In this document: positions 9,283-18,451 of the stretch, piece after piece
How the letters are laid out: each line of letters opens with the position of its first letter
Numbering within the stretch: position 1 is the stretch's first letter
Assembly (NCBI GenBank): GCA_943789355.1
Contig: CALSTU010000002.1
Span: 124,001-188,000, forward strand
Length of the DNA stretch: 64,000 bases
Direction of reading: 5' to 3'
Source of the DNA: UBA7430 sp002478765
Lineage (GTDB): Bacteria; Bacteroidota; Bacteroidia; Flavobacteriales; UBA7430
Translations under genes and position numbers: made by a program
Notes under the pieces: generated by a model
Told to the model about the DNA's origin: nothing
Seen by the model: only the letters and a program-made list of their open reading frames with translations
Databases searched by the model: none

Positions 9283-9494
9283 CAGCAAATTCTAATCAGT
9301 GTATCAGCAAATTCAATAACATCTCCCTTTCTCAACTTCAAGCGCTTTCGTGTATCAATTTCACCATTGTAACGAACAAAACCTTCAGCAATCAAACTAT
9401 TTGCCTGACCTCCACTCTCAACAAGGGATAATATTTTTAAAAGCTTATTGAGCTCTATAAACTCTTTGGTCAGTGTAAACTCCTGTTCTTGCAT
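9282..9494 (-). CDS. small S4-domain RNA-binding protein (YbcJ/YaaA-like)
   Basis: A 70-residue protein that is nearly all one S4 RNA-binding fold: LNKLLKILSLVESGGQANSLI, then EGFVRYNGEIDTRKRLKL and GDVIEF. Free-standing S4 proteins of this size are known, but their RNA target is not settled. A frame extension to 9554 is rejected because a TATATTTG promoter box lies inside it, 20 nt before the chosen ATG. It is coupled to prfC through a TGATG overlap, which hints at a job in translation or ribosome quality control. Confidence 0.85.
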   Translation of the reverse strand: MQEQEFTLTKEFIELNKLLKILSLVESGGQANSLIAEGFVRYNGEIDTRKRLKLRKGDVIEFADTLIRIC

Positions 9495-9514
9495 ACTTTT
9501 TGGCTTAGCTTTTG

Positions 9515-9522
9515 CAAATATA
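9515..9522 (-). promoter_or_regulatory. TAnnTTTG -7 box for the S4-prfC operon
   Basis: TATATTTG on the minus strand, 20 nt before the ATG of the S4 gene. Its position decides the start codon, since the longer reading would begin upstream of the promoter. Confidence 0.55.
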
Positions 9523-9572
9523 TTTAAATTGAGAGTACGGTTGCTTTTTACCATTTATTTTAATGAAAAATT

Positions 9573-9580
9573 TATATTTG
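9573..9580 (+). promoter_or_regulatory. TAnnTTTG -7 box for the thioredoxin-fold gene
   Basis: TATATTTG on the plus strand, 20 nt before the start at 9601. It mirrors the divergent box at 9515-9522, so two back-to-back promoters serve this 106-bp intergenic region. Confidence 0.55.
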
Positions 9581-9600
9581 CTAGAATCTAAAACCAAATC

Positions 9601-11007
9601 ATGAAAATCCTTTATTTTATTCTGATCTTTAGTTGTTTTACGACCACCGTTAAGGCTCAAAACTATTCGATTTTTGGAAAGGTAGAAGGTATGCCAGATG
9701 GCGAAGTCTTATTGGGCTATTATTATGGCGACAAACAGTATGTAAAAGATACCGTAAAATCACATCACGGGTTTTTCCATTTCGAATCGGATGAAAATCT
9801 TGAGAGTGGCGTCTATTTTATTTTACTTCCTGAAAAACAACATTTTCAAATCATACTTGATGAAACAAGAAATTTTAGCTTTGAAACTAAAATAAGCGAT
9901 TTGGTAGGATTTATGGAAGTTAAAGGTTCTCTTGAAAACCAACTCTTTTATAACTACCAGAAATTCACCCAACAAAAAAGTCTTGAAGCAAATCCAATAC
10001 GACGTGCTCTAGAAACTATAAAAGAAGGCTCTAAGAAGCACAAAAAGTTAAAAAAGCAGTTAGAATCAATTAATGATGAAGTGACCAATTTTAAAGTGGA
10101 ATACATCAAAAAAAATCCTTCCACATTTTTTGTGAAACTTCTCAAAGCAATGGAACCCATATTTATTCCTGATACACCTCGCCTGAAAGATGGCGAAAAG
10201 GACAAAAAATTCCGGTTTCAATATTACAAGAATCACTTATGGGATCATTTTGATTTAGGAGATGACCGAATGATTCGAACGCCGATATTTCATAACATGA
10301 TGGAGAAATATTTGCAGGAACATACCTTGCAAATTCCGGACTCAATTAACGCATCATTAGATACCCTAATCAATAAATCTAGAAAAAGTCAAGAACTCTT
10401 TAAATACATTATTAATTGGTCAACACACCACTATGAATCCTCGAAGATCATGGGGCAAGATGCCGTTTTTGTTCACTTAGTCTTCACTTATTTTGTAACG
10501 GGGCAAACACCTTGGATTGATGAAGTTCAAATGACAAACATCATCAATAAAGCTATGCGAATAAGCCCCAATTTAATCGGGGCAAAGGCTCCATTTATAA
10601 GTATCCCTGATGATCATGGAGTAGAACAAGACCTTCATAAAATTGAAGCCCCTTTCACGGTACTCTTTTTTTATGACCCCGATTGTGGGCATTGTAAAAC
10701 AGAAGCACCAAAAGTGAAAGAAACAGTAGAATCCTACGCGGATAAAGGCGTAAAAGTATATGCTGTTTGTACTGAGTTTGACGAAGATATGTGGAAAAGC
10801 TTCATCATAGAACAGGGAACCAATGATTGGATAAATGTGATTGACTTAGAGAACAAATCAAACTTTAGAGGGAAGTACAACGTAATGGGTACACCACGTT
10901 TGTATTTATTGGACAGCCAAAAAAAAATCATTGCCAAACAAATTAGCTCTGAGGCTTTAGCCGAAATTCTAGAAAATGAGTTCAAGTTAATCGACTCAAA
11001 TAGGTGA
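9601..11007 (+). CDS. exported thioredoxin-fold protein (DUF4369/DUF5106-like + redoxin)
   Basis: 468 aa with a signal peptide (about 1-19, ending VKAQ), an N-terminal beta domain of the DUF4369 type (about 22-120), a helical middle region of the DUF5106 type (about 140-310) and a C-terminal TlpA/AhpC-like redoxin domain. The redox motif CGHC is at 362-365 after FFYDPD, and the cis-proline is at about 432 in GTPRLYL. It probably works as a periplasmic thiol-disulfide reductase or isomerase. Its redox partner is not in the window. A strong terminator follows. Confidence 0.88.
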   Translation: MKILYFILIFSCFTTTVKAQNYSIFGKVEGMPDGEVLLGYYYGDKQYVKDTVKSHHGFFHFESDENLESGVYFILLPEKQHFQIILDETRNFSFETKISDLVGFMEVKGSLENQLFYNYQKFTQQKSLEANPIRRALETIKEGSKKHKKLKKQLESINDEVTNFKVEYIKKNPSTFFVKLLKAMEPIFIPDTPRLKDGEKDKKFRFQYYKNHLWDHFDLGDDRMIRTPIFHNMMEKYLQEHTLQIPDSINASLDTLINKSRKSQELFKYIINWSTHHYESSKIMGQDAVFVHLVFTYFVTGQTPWIDEVQMTNIINKAMRISPNLIGAKAPFISIPDDHGVEQDLHKIEAPFTVLFFYDPDCGHCKTEAPKVKETVESYADKGVKVYAVCTEFDEDMWKSFIIEQGTNDWINVIDLENKSNFRGKYNVMGTPRLYLLDSQKKIIAKQISSEALAEILENEFKLIDSNR

Positions 11008-11018
11008 AATTTTAAATG

Positions 11019-11050
11019 AAAAAGCCCTCGCAAATGCGAGGGCTTTTTTT
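11019..11050. terminator. bidirectional intrinsic terminator
   Basis: Hairpin AAAAAGCCCTCGCA / TGCGAGGGCTTTTTTT with a two-base loop, between the convergent redoxin and ferritin genes. Confidence 0.9.
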
Positions 11051-11073
11051 ATCTGTTTTATTCGACATGAATA

Positions 11074-11595
11074 TTAAGCGTCTGTTCCGGGTGCAGCTGC
11101 ACTGGTAACAGTCAATTGATTGATATCTCTATCAAACAGGTACAAACCACCTTTATCATCTCCAATGAGTTTTAGCTTGTCTAATATGGTACGTGCTAAT
11201 GCTTCTTCTTCTATCTGTTCAGAAACATACCATTGTAAGAAATTTTGCGTCGTGTAATCACGGTTTTCATAACAAATATGAACCAACTTGTTGATGTAAT
11301 CGGTTACTCTAACTTCATGATCTAAAAAATCTTGAAACACATGCGTCAGACAATCAAATATTTTGAGTGGTTCCTTTACCGCAGGTACAAGAGCATGCCC
11401 ACCTCTCTCATTGACATACTTAACTAACTTAAGCATGTGTTGTCTCTCTTCATCAGATTGGCTATAGAAAAAATTGGAAACACCTTCGTAACCTTTTGAA
11501 TCAGCCCATGATGCCATCGCTAAATAGAAATGAGATGCACTAGCTTCTGCTGATATTTGCTTATTTAAAGCAGCTTCTATTTGTTTATTGATCAT
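11074..11595 (-). CDS. ftnA: ferritin (non-heme, bacterial type)
   Basis: Iron storage protein of 173 aa that oxidises Fe(II) and stores it in a 24-mer shell. The ferroxidase ligands are all present: Glu17, Glu50 and His53 (SDEERQH), Glu94, Gln127 and Glu130 (EQIEEE). The last residues after the fifth helix (TSAAAPGTDA) are a short flexible tail. It is downstream of the aminotransferase but has its own TAAATTTG box, so it is probably transcribed alone. No Fur-like operator is evident. Confidence 0.96.
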   Translation of the reverse strand: MINKQIEAALNKQISAEASASHFYLAMASWADSKGYEGVSNFFYSQSDEERQHMLKLVKYVNERGGHALVPAVKEPLKIFDCLTHVFQDFLDHEVRVTDYINKLVHICYENRDYTTQNFLQWYVSEQIEEEALARTILDKLKLIGDDKGGLYLFDRDINQLTVTSAAAPGTDA

Positions 11596-11618
11596 AACCT
11601 TGTGTTTTTAATGTTGTA

Positions 11619-11626
11619 CAAATTTA
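11619..11626 (-). promoter_or_regulatory. TAnnTTTG -7 box for ferritin
   Basis: TAAATTTG on the minus strand, 23 nt before the ferritin ATG; exact match to the Bacteroidota -7 element. Confidence 0.5.
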
Positions 11627-11704
11627 CGACTTAACTCATAAAATAATATCTAATAAATAGTGTTTTTAAGTAATTTATATTCGGTCTAACTATTGATTAG
11701 AAAG

Positions 11705-12883
11705 CTAATCGTTCAATATATCTATAATCAGTTTTGAAGCTGTACGAATTTCGTCTTCAGAAATGGTTAGGGGTGGGCTTAGCCTTACGGAGGTTTGCGT
11801 AAAAAGGAAGAAAAACATAATTAGACCCTTGTCAAGCCCCTTATGAACTATATCTCTACAAACTTCAACATCATCTAACTCTATAGCTAACATCAGCCCT
11901 TTACCTCTAATTTCTTTTATCTTGGGGTGTACCAGAAGCTTCCTAAATAGTTTTTCTTTTTGAGCAACCTGTTCAATAATTTGTGAGTCACACAATTCAA
12001 TTAAGGTTGCCAAAGATGCGGCACAGGCAATAGGGTGACCACCAAAAGTAGTAATGTGACCCAGAATAGGATTTTCTCTTAAAGAATGCATTTTTTCTGT
12101 AGACGTTGTGAAAGAACCAATCGACATACCTCCACCCATACCTTTTGCCATACAGAGAATGTCAGGAACTACTTGAAACGTTTCGAAACCAAACAAGTTC
12201 CCCGTCCTTCCGAAACAAGTTTGTATTTCATCGAATATCAATAATGCTCCAACTTCATCACAACGATGTCTAACAGCTTTTAAGAATCCCTTTTTAGGAG
12301 TAATAAAGCCGGAGGCGCCCTGGATAGGTTCTATGACAACTGATGCCGTTTTACAAGTAATGTTTTTAAGGCTCGAGAAGTCATTGTAAATAATTTGACC
12401 ACAATCGGGAAGCAAAGGTCTATATTTTCTCTTGTAGGTCTCAGTCCCCATGATGCTTAAAGCTCCATGTGTGCTTCCATGATAAGAGTTTTTGCAGGAA
12501 ATTATTTCCGACCTTCCAGTGAATCCTTTAGACAGCTTCATTGATGCTTCAATAGCTTCTACTCCAGAATTTACAAAATAGGTGCAATTTAAAGCTTTCG
12601 GCAACAAGGATGCTAGTTTTTCAGCAAGCTGCAACTGAGGGTCCTGAATGAATTCACCATAAACCATAACATGCAAGTATTTTTCAGCTTGCTCCTGTAT
12701 AGCTTTCACCACTTTGGGATGACAATGACCAATAGAACAGGCGGAAACTCCAGCAACCAAATCCATATAACTCTTGCCTGACTTGTCTGTAACATACATA
12801 CCTTTTGCTGAGGCTACATCAATAGCCAAAGGAAAGGGTGTTGTTTGTCCTTGATGCTTAATAAAAGATTCCTTTACTCCCAT
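11705..12883 (-). CDS. class III aminotransferase (acetylornithine/ornithine aminotransferase-like)
   Basis: PLP-dependent omega-amino acid aminotransferase of 392 aa. PLP-binding residues are visible: Asp218 in IFDEIQTCFGRTG, Lys247 in MAKGMGGG, and the SGVEAIEASMK segment that grips the phosphate. The FFFLFTQTSVRLSPPL region near the C-terminus fits the flavobacterial aspartate aminotransferase family group. No arginine or lysine biosynthesis gene is adjacent, so the substrate is open. It starts 28 nt after the deoxynucleoside kinase stop and is probably cotranscribed with it. Confidence 0.88.
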   Translation of the reverse strand: MGVKESFIKHQGQTTPFPLAIDVASAKGMYVTDKSGKSYMDLVAGVSACSIGHCHPKVVKAIQEQAEKYLHVMVYGEFIQDPQLQLAEKLASLLPKALNCTYFVNSGVEAIEASMKLSKGFTGRSEIISCKNSYHGSTHGALSIMGTETYKRKYRPLLPDCGQIIYNDFSSLKNITCKTASVVIEPIQGASGFITPKKGFLKAVRHRCDEVGALLIFDEIQTCFGRTGNLFGFETFQVVPDILCMAKGMGGGMSIGSFTTSTEKMHSLRENPILGHITTFGGHPIACAASLATLIELCDSQIIEQVAQKEKLFRKLLVHPKIKEIRGKGLMLAIELDDVEVCRDIVHKGLDKGLIMFFFLFTQTSVRLSPPLTISEDEIRTASKLIIDILND

Positions 12884-12911
12884 CGTAAAGTTTAAAGAAG
12901 AATATTATGTC

Positions 12912-13526
12912 CTAAAACAAGCCATGAAGCTCAGCATTCACTTTATCAACAATAAAACCTAAATCTTCTTGATTTTGCATAAAATCCAAATCATCAGTGT
13001 CTATAATCAATAACTTACCTTTTGTATATTCTGAAATCCATGCTTCATAACGCTCATTCAGACGTGTTAAATAGTCAATCCGGATACTAGACTCATAAGC
13101 TCTACCACGTGCTTGAATTTGCCTAACAAGAGTCGGAACAGAAGCTCTAAGGTAAATTAACAAGTCTGGTGGTTTTACAAATGAGGACATCAATTCAAAA
13201 AGACGCGCATAGTTTTCAAAATCTCTTGAAGTGATTAACCCCATTGCATGAAGATTGGGCGCGAAAATTTGTGCATCCTCATAGATGGTTCTATCTTGAA
13301 TGATATTCTTACCACTTTCTTGAATTTCCTTTAACTGCCCGAATCGGCTGTTTAGGAAATAAACCTGAAGATTAAATGCCCAGCGCTGCATATCGGTGTA
13401 AAAATCATCCAAATAAGGATTATCATCTACCAATTCGTAATGGGGGTCCCAATCAAAATTTTTGGCTAACAATTCCGTTAAACTTGTTTTTCCTACTCCT
13501 ATATTTCCAGCAACAGCAATATGCAT
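12912..13526 (-). CDS. deoxynucleoside kinase
   Basis: Salvage kinase that phosphorylates deoxynucleosides (dA/dG/dC group) using ATP. The 204 residues contain the P-loop GNIGVGKT (7-14), the nucleoside-site segment VDDNPYLDDFY, the DRTIYEDAQIF motif that replaces ERS/DRS, and the lid RGRAYES. Base specificity cannot be read off. It lies between the GH3 gene (61 nt upstream) and the aminotransferase (28 nt downstream) on one strand. Confidence 0.92.
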   Translation of the reverse strand: MHIAVAGNIGVGKTSLTELLAKNFDWDPHYELVDDNPYLDDFYTDMQRWAFNLQVYFLNSRFGQLKEIQESGKNIIQDRTIYEDAQIFAPNLHAMGLITSRDFENYARLFELMSSFVKPPDLLIYLRASVPTLVRQIQARGRAYESSIRIDYLTRLNERYEAWISEYTKGKLLIIDTDDLDFMQNQEDLGFIVDKVNAELHGLF

Positions 13527-13587
13527 TTCTCAGTGTTTGAATTAAGGGAATAAAAATACAATTTTAGATGAAATGGACAAGTTAAAT

Positions 13588-15096
13588 TTAGCAGTTCATC
13601 GCTAAAAGCTCCTCAATGTATTTTCTGTCATCCGATAAACGAGGCACTTTATTTTGTCCGCCTAACTTACCTCTCTTTTTCATCCATTTAAAAAACAAAC
13701 CTTGGGAAGCCGTGTGAACTTTTGGCTCTTCAAGGATCATGTTTTTATATCGTTTTGCTTCGTAATCGGAATTCACAGACTTTAGAGCAGCATCAAAGCA
13801 AGCAATAAAATGGCTGTAATCTTTAGGAGGAGATTTAAACTCAATGAGCCATTCATGACAAGCCTTTCTGCCTCCTGAAATATGTTTTGGAGCTGCCGTG
13901 TAATCTAGTATTTCGGTATTTGTTTTGAGACAAGCAATTTCAAGTGCTTGCTCTGCATTATGTATCATAAGTTCTTCACCAAAAGCATTTATGAAATGTT
14001 TTGTTCGCCCTGTTATCAAAAATCTGTAGGGATTTAAATGTGTGAATCTTATCGTATCACCAATCATGTAGCGCCAAAGTCCACCATTGGTTGTTATGAC
14101 CAAAGCATAGTTTTTATTCAATTCAACCTCTGATAAAGTCAAAGAAGTAGGCTTTTCATCATGAATTAACTCGAGTGGAACAAACTCGTAATAAATACCA
14201 TAATCCAACATCAAAAGCATATCATCTCTATCAGGATCATCCTGAATTCCGAAGAAACCCTCGGAAGCATTGTACGTTTCTAGATAATTGATTCCGTGAG
14301 GAAATAAAGCCTGAAAACTACTTTTGTAGGGTTTAAAGTTTACGCCTCCATGCATGTAAAGCTCAAAGTTTGGCCATAATTCATGAAGATGAGATTTACC
14401 TGTTTTCTCCAATACTTTATTCGCAAAAACGAGTGCCCATGAAGGAACTCCAGACAAAGAAGTTATGTTTTCATTTATAGCTTGTTCAGCCATCAAATCA
14501 ATCTTTTTCTCCCATTCACTCATCAAAGCGATTTCTTTATCAGGAGATTGTTGGAGCTGAACCCAAAAAGGTAAATTTTCTAAAATAATGGCCGACAGAT
14601 CTCCTTCGTACATGTGATCGGATAAAGATGAAATCTCATGGCTACCACCCAACATGAGACTCTTCCCTTCGAAAATGTTTTTAGCAGTATAGTTATTGCA
14701 ATAAACGGAAAGTAAATCTTTACCCCCCTTGTAGTGGCAATCCTCAATTGACTCCTTACTAACCGGAATATATTTACTTTTTCCTCCAGTAGTTCCTGAT
14801 GATTTAGCGAACCATTTTACTTCACTAGGCCACAATACATTTCGAACACCAGAGCGCATTTTATTGATAAAAGGTTCTAGAGCAACATAATCATTTATAG
14901 GTACGCGATCGGAAAAGTCTTTTGAATTCTTTATGGAATTAAAATCATAGATTCTACCGAATTCAGTATTTTTGGCTTTGGTAACCAGCGATTTTCTCAG
15001 ATCTTCCTGAACCTCCTCAGGATAATTTATGAATAAATCAATGTGATGTATTCTCTTTTTTATGATCCAACTAACAATAGAATTATAAATTTTCAT
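13588..15096 (-). CDS. GH3-family acyl-adenylating protein
   Basis: 502 aa homologous to GH3 proteins, which adenylate carboxylic acids and join them to amino acids in plants; bacterial substrates are mostly unknown. Family motifs are present: ATP motif SSGTTGGKSK (about 99-108), YNASEGFFG, GDTIRFT and GRTKHFIN. There is no signal peptide, so it is cytosolic. It is divergent from the DUF2797 gene and upstream of the deoxynucleoside kinase. The product, if it is an acyl-amino acid, cannot be predicted. Confidence 0.85.
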   Translation of the reverse strand: MKIYNSIVSWIIKKRIHHIDLFINYPEEVQEDLRKSLVTKAKNTEFGRIYDFNSIKNSKDFSDRVPINDYVALEPFINKMRSGVRNVLWPSEVKWFAKSSGTTGGKSKYIPVSKESIEDCHYKGGKDLLSVYCNNYTAKNIFEGKSLMLGGSHEISSLSDHMYEGDLSAIILENLPFWVQLQQSPDKEIALMSEWEKKIDLMAEQAINENITSLSGVPSWALVFANKVLEKTGKSHLHELWPNFELYMHGGVNFKPYKSSFQALFPHGINYLETYNASEGFFGIQDDPDRDDMLLMLDYGIYYEFVPLELIHDEKPTSLTLSEVELNKNYALVITTNGGLWRYMIGDTIRFTHLNPYRFLITGRTKHFINAFGEELMIHNAEQALEIACLKTNTEILDYTAAPKHISGGRKACHEWLIEFKSPPKDYSHFIACFDAALKSVNSDYEAKRYKNMILEEPKVHTASQGLFFKWMKKRGKLGGQNKVPRLSDDRKYIEELLAMNC

Positions 15097-15160
15097 TCAA
15101 AAAAAGGTTGTAATAATTTCATATTTTTCTTAGACCGAAACTACAAAAAATCCCTTCAAT

Positions 15161-16000
15161 ATGCATATGCGAGGTAGAATTCTTAAAATGAAAACCAATC
15201 TGGGAAATCCAGTTCAGTATGAATTACCAATGGATGATAATTTCCTTCAAATGAATCAATGGATTGGGAAAGACATTCAATTTCGTTTTGATGGAGAAAT
15301 TTACTGTCTGGATTGTGGAACGCGAACTAAAAAATCATTCAATCAAGGATTTTGTTATCCTTGTTTTCAAAACAGTCCCATGTCTGCAGAATGCATTATT
15401 AAACCTGAATTATGTAGAGCACACCTCGGGGAAGGTAGAGATTTAGAATGGGAACGAGAACATCATCTCAAAGACCACTACGTATATTTAGCCGTTTCAA
15501 GCGGAGTAAAAGTCGGTATAACGAGAGATACACAAGTACCCACTCGATGGATAGATCAAGGAGCTAGCTATGCCGTCCCAATAGCTAAAACACCCAATCG
15601 ATATTTGTGCGGGATGATTGAAGTTGCATTGAAAAAGTATCTTTCTGACAGAACCGCATGGCAACGTATGTTGAAAAATGAAATTGCCCATGTAGATCTG
15701 AAAACAAAACGCGAAGAAATTTTAAAGTTGGTTCCGGAAGAATATCAATCCTATTTACTTACGGATGCCGAAATTACCACTATTAAATACCCCGTTAACG
15801 AATACCCTAAGAAAGTCAAAAGTCTAAGCTTTGACAAAACTCCGATTATAGAAGGTCGTTTGATGGGGATTAAAGGACAATACCTACTCTTTGAGAATGG
15901 TCAGGTACTAAACATGCGAAAACATCAGGCCTATGTTCTTGAGTTTTCAGGCGATGAAAATCAAACAAATACTGAGAAAGAATTGACTCTTGATTTTTAA
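15161..16000 (+). CDS. DUF2797 zinc-binding protein with GIY-YIG-like segment
   Basis: 279 aa of the DUF2797 family. Four cysteines (49, 52, 65, 68; YCLDCGTR and FCYPCFQ) form a likely treble-clef zinc site. Then a segment VYLAVSSGVKVGITR with a downstream RW..QGA resembles the two strands and arginine of a GIY-YIG nuclease; that reading is my inference. Family function is unknown to me. Two ATGs (15161 and 15167) are equally possible. It is divergent from GH3 and runs convergently into the TonB receptor gene with 18 nt between stops. Confidence 0.8.
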   Translation: MHMRGRILKMKTNLGNPVQYELPMDDNFLQMNQWIGKDIQFRFDGEIYCLDCGTRTKKSFNQGFCYPCFQNSPMSAECIIKPELCRAHLGEGRDLEWEREHHLKDHYVYLAVSSGVKVGITRDTQVPTRWIDQGASYAVPIAKTPNRYLCGMIEVALKKYLSDRTAWQRMLKNEIAHVDLKTKREEILKLVPEEYQSYLLTDAEITTIKYPVNEYPKKVKSLSFDKTPIIEGRLMGIKGQYLLFENGQVLNMRKHQAYVLEFSGDENQTNTEKELTLDF

Positions 16001-16018
16001 GCTGAACGATTCTGTCAA

Positions 16019-18427
16019 TTAAAACTTTGCTTGCAACTTGATATTGAGTAGCCGTGAAGTCAAATAATTAGGAACGGCATACTGATTTTGGACAACATCC
16101 GAAACCCACAAATATGAAATCGTATTTCGTATTCCCAAAAGATTAAATATTTCTGCGCTCAACCAAACGGATTCAAAATTCTTTAAATACTTAGAATTAC
16201 TTTCGCTTCCTTTCTCTTTAATCACTTTGGTGAAACCAATGTCTAGTCTTTTGTAAGACGGAATTCTGAATGTTTGCTCATGCCTTTCAGAGTTTAAAGC
16301 TCCTACAGGTAAACCCGAACTGTAATGCAATTTTAAATTCATTTTATAACTCGGGTTTCTCGGTAAATAATCTTGAAAAAACATTGAAAACGAAAACCTT
16401 TGATCGTTTGGCCGAGGTATAAACCCGTACCCATCTCCTAAAATATCTTCTTGTGATTTCATCAACGACATACTTGCCCAGGACTCAACTCCAGGAACAA
16501 ATTCACCATTTACTCTGAGGTCTATACCCATTGTATAACCTTTTGCCATTTTTTCAGGCAAATAACGAATCCTTAAATTATCTATTTCGTAAGGTATGAT
16601 GTTACTTAATGATTTGTAATAAAGTTCTCCAACTAATTTAAAAGGTCGAGACCAAGCTTTAAAAATGTAGTCCGTTGAAAAAACATATTGGAAAGACTTT
16701 TGAGATTTTAAATCCTTATACAGAACCCCATTTTTATCTCTGAGTTCTCTATAAAAAGGAGCTTGGTTGTAAGACCCTAATGCAACTTTAAGAAGAACGT
16801 CTTTTTCCCAATTAGGTCGATAACTCAAACCCAACCTGGGTGAAATAAAGGACTCTTTGTTCATAGAACGATAAAGTGTTCTGATTCCAAATGTGTAAGT
16901 CAGTTTTGTATGATCAAAATTAATCGTTCCATTTTTTTGTAGGTAGGCACTCCACTTGTGTGTATTCAATAGATGTTTTGCTTGAACAAACTCAAACAAC
17001 TCCAACAATGAATCTGAATGTTGTGGAACAGAAAAACCTGAAGAATCAATAAGTTGCCACTCCTTTAAAAGATCATCAATTAACTCGTTTTGGTATTTAA
17101 CACCCCAATCCGTCGTCGTTCCATTTTTAAACTGTTTGCCACGATATTCAAAGTTGAAAACTCGTGCAAACAACTCATTTCTTGCATGGCGAAAATATCC
17201 TCCTACACCCCTATTTGAAACTACTTGACCAAAATTCTCGGAACCTAAACTATTGTCCAATTGCCCCAACCAGTATTGACCTTCCACATCGTAAAACTCT
17301 TGTTCACGTGTTTGAAACAAGGATGCAGACAAACTCATTTGTAAACTATCATGAATTTGATAATCAAATCTTGCCGCACCCATACCACTATGATAAATGT
17401 CTTTTTCCTGTCCGTCAAAGTATATATACAGACGTAAAGGTCGGTCAATAGTACCGAAATCACTCTCCCTAGAATCAGGAATAGAGTGGTATTCATTCGA
17501 TGCATAATGAGCTAACAAACTCAACTTCATCTGCGAATTAATATGATACGTGTTTAGAGTCTGGAAATCAGAAAACTTTGGTTTGTAAGTAGACCTGGTG
17601 TCAAGGCTCGAAAGTAAAAACTGATTGGACTTTTGTCGATAACTTGTAACATGTGACCAACGCTTTGATTTATTTACACCTTCGATCGTAGCATTTACTC
17701 CCATAAAACTTAAAGTCAAATGACTTTTCCAGGATTTCGGATCCTTATACGTAATATCCAAAACAGACGAAAGTTTATCCCCGTAAGTAGCGTTAAATCC
17801 ACCCGCAGAGAAATTGATATTTTCTACCATGTCCGAATTGATAAAACTTAATCCTTCTTGCTCGCCACTTCGAACTAAAAAAGGTTTGTATATTTCAAAA
17901 CCATTTACATAAACAAGGTTTTCATCATAATTACCGCCTCGAACAGAGTACTGCGAACTCATTTCGTTTTTAGAACTCACACCACCAAGAGTAGCCACTA
18001 ATCCTTCAACACCTCCTGTAGGTCCGGCAATAGACTGTAAATTTTTCTTATCAATACGCGTGATGTTTTGTTCACGTAAAGCGTCTTCTACCAAATCAAC
18101 TTCTGATATAATGTTCAAGTCAGGAGTGAAAATTAAGTCTAAATTTCTTTTTTCACCCTCGTCTAAAATGATTTCATGTACTTGAGTATTGAACGATAAA
18201 TGAGAAAACACGATCGACAACTTTTCATTTGCGGGAAGTGTAATGCTATATTCCCCGTTTGTGTCAGATATCGTACCTGTAGTTTTGTAAGCCACACTAA
18301 CACCCTCGACAACAACACCATCATTGCTTTTCAAAACACCGTGTAAGGTGCTTTTCTGAGCATAGACTAGTGATGACATCGAAAGAAAACCTAAAATTAA
18401 TAGGGGCAAATATATTGTCCGATTCAT
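16019..18427 (-). CDS. TonB-dependent outer membrane receptor
   Basis: 802 aa with a signal peptide (about 1-23, ending VYAQ), a carboxypeptidase-regulatory-like beta-sandwich (about 25-105; HGVLKSNDGVVVEGVSV), a plug domain with YSVRGGNYDENLVYVNG, and a long 22-strand-type barrel ending in a short aromatic strand (NIKLQAKF). It is shorter than SusC and has no SusD partner, so it is more likely an importer of a small ligand or metal complex; the ligand is unknown. It starts 24 nt after the M23 peptidase stop, on the same strand, and may be cotranscribed. Confidence 0.9.
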   Translation of the reverse strand: MNRTIYLPLLILGFLSMSSLVYAQKSTLHGVLKSNDGVVVEGVSVAYKTTGTISDTNGEYSITLPANEKLSIVFSHLSFNTQVHEIILDEGEKRNLDLIFTPDLNIISEVDLVEDALREQNITRIDKKNLQSIAGPTGGVEGLVATLGGVSSKNEMSSQYSVRGGNYDENLVYVNGFEIYKPFLVRSGEQEGLSFINSDMVENINFSAGGFNATYGDKLSSVLDITYKDPKSWKSHLTLSFMGVNATIEGVNKSKRWSHVTSYRQKSNQFLLSSLDTRSTYKPKFSDFQTLNTYHINSQMKLSLLAHYASNEYHSIPDSRESDFGTIDRPLRLYIYFDGQEKDIYHSGMGAARFDYQIHDSLQMSLSASLFQTREQEFYDVEGQYWLGQLDNSLGSENFGQVVSNRGVGGYFRHARNELFARVFNFEYRGKQFKNGTTTDWGVKYQNELIDDLLKEWQLIDSSGFSVPQHSDSLLELFEFVQAKHLLNTHKWSAYLQKNGTINFDHTKLTYTFGIRTLYRSMNKESFISPRLGLSYRPNWEKDVLLKVALGSYNQAPFYRELRDKNGVLYKDLKSQKSFQYVFSTDYIFKAWSRPFKLVGELYYKSLSNIIPYEIDNLRIRYLPEKMAKGYTMGIDLRVNGEFVPGVESWASMSLMKSQEDILGDGYGFIPRPNDQRFSFSMFFQDYLPRNPSYKMNLKLHYSSGLPVGALNSERHEQTFRIPSYKRLDIGFTKVIKEKGSESNSKYLKNFESVWLSAEIFNLLGIRNTISYLWVSDVVQNQYAVPNYLTSRLLNIKLQAKF

Positions 18428-18451
18428 AACCCTGCGAATATAAAAATATTT

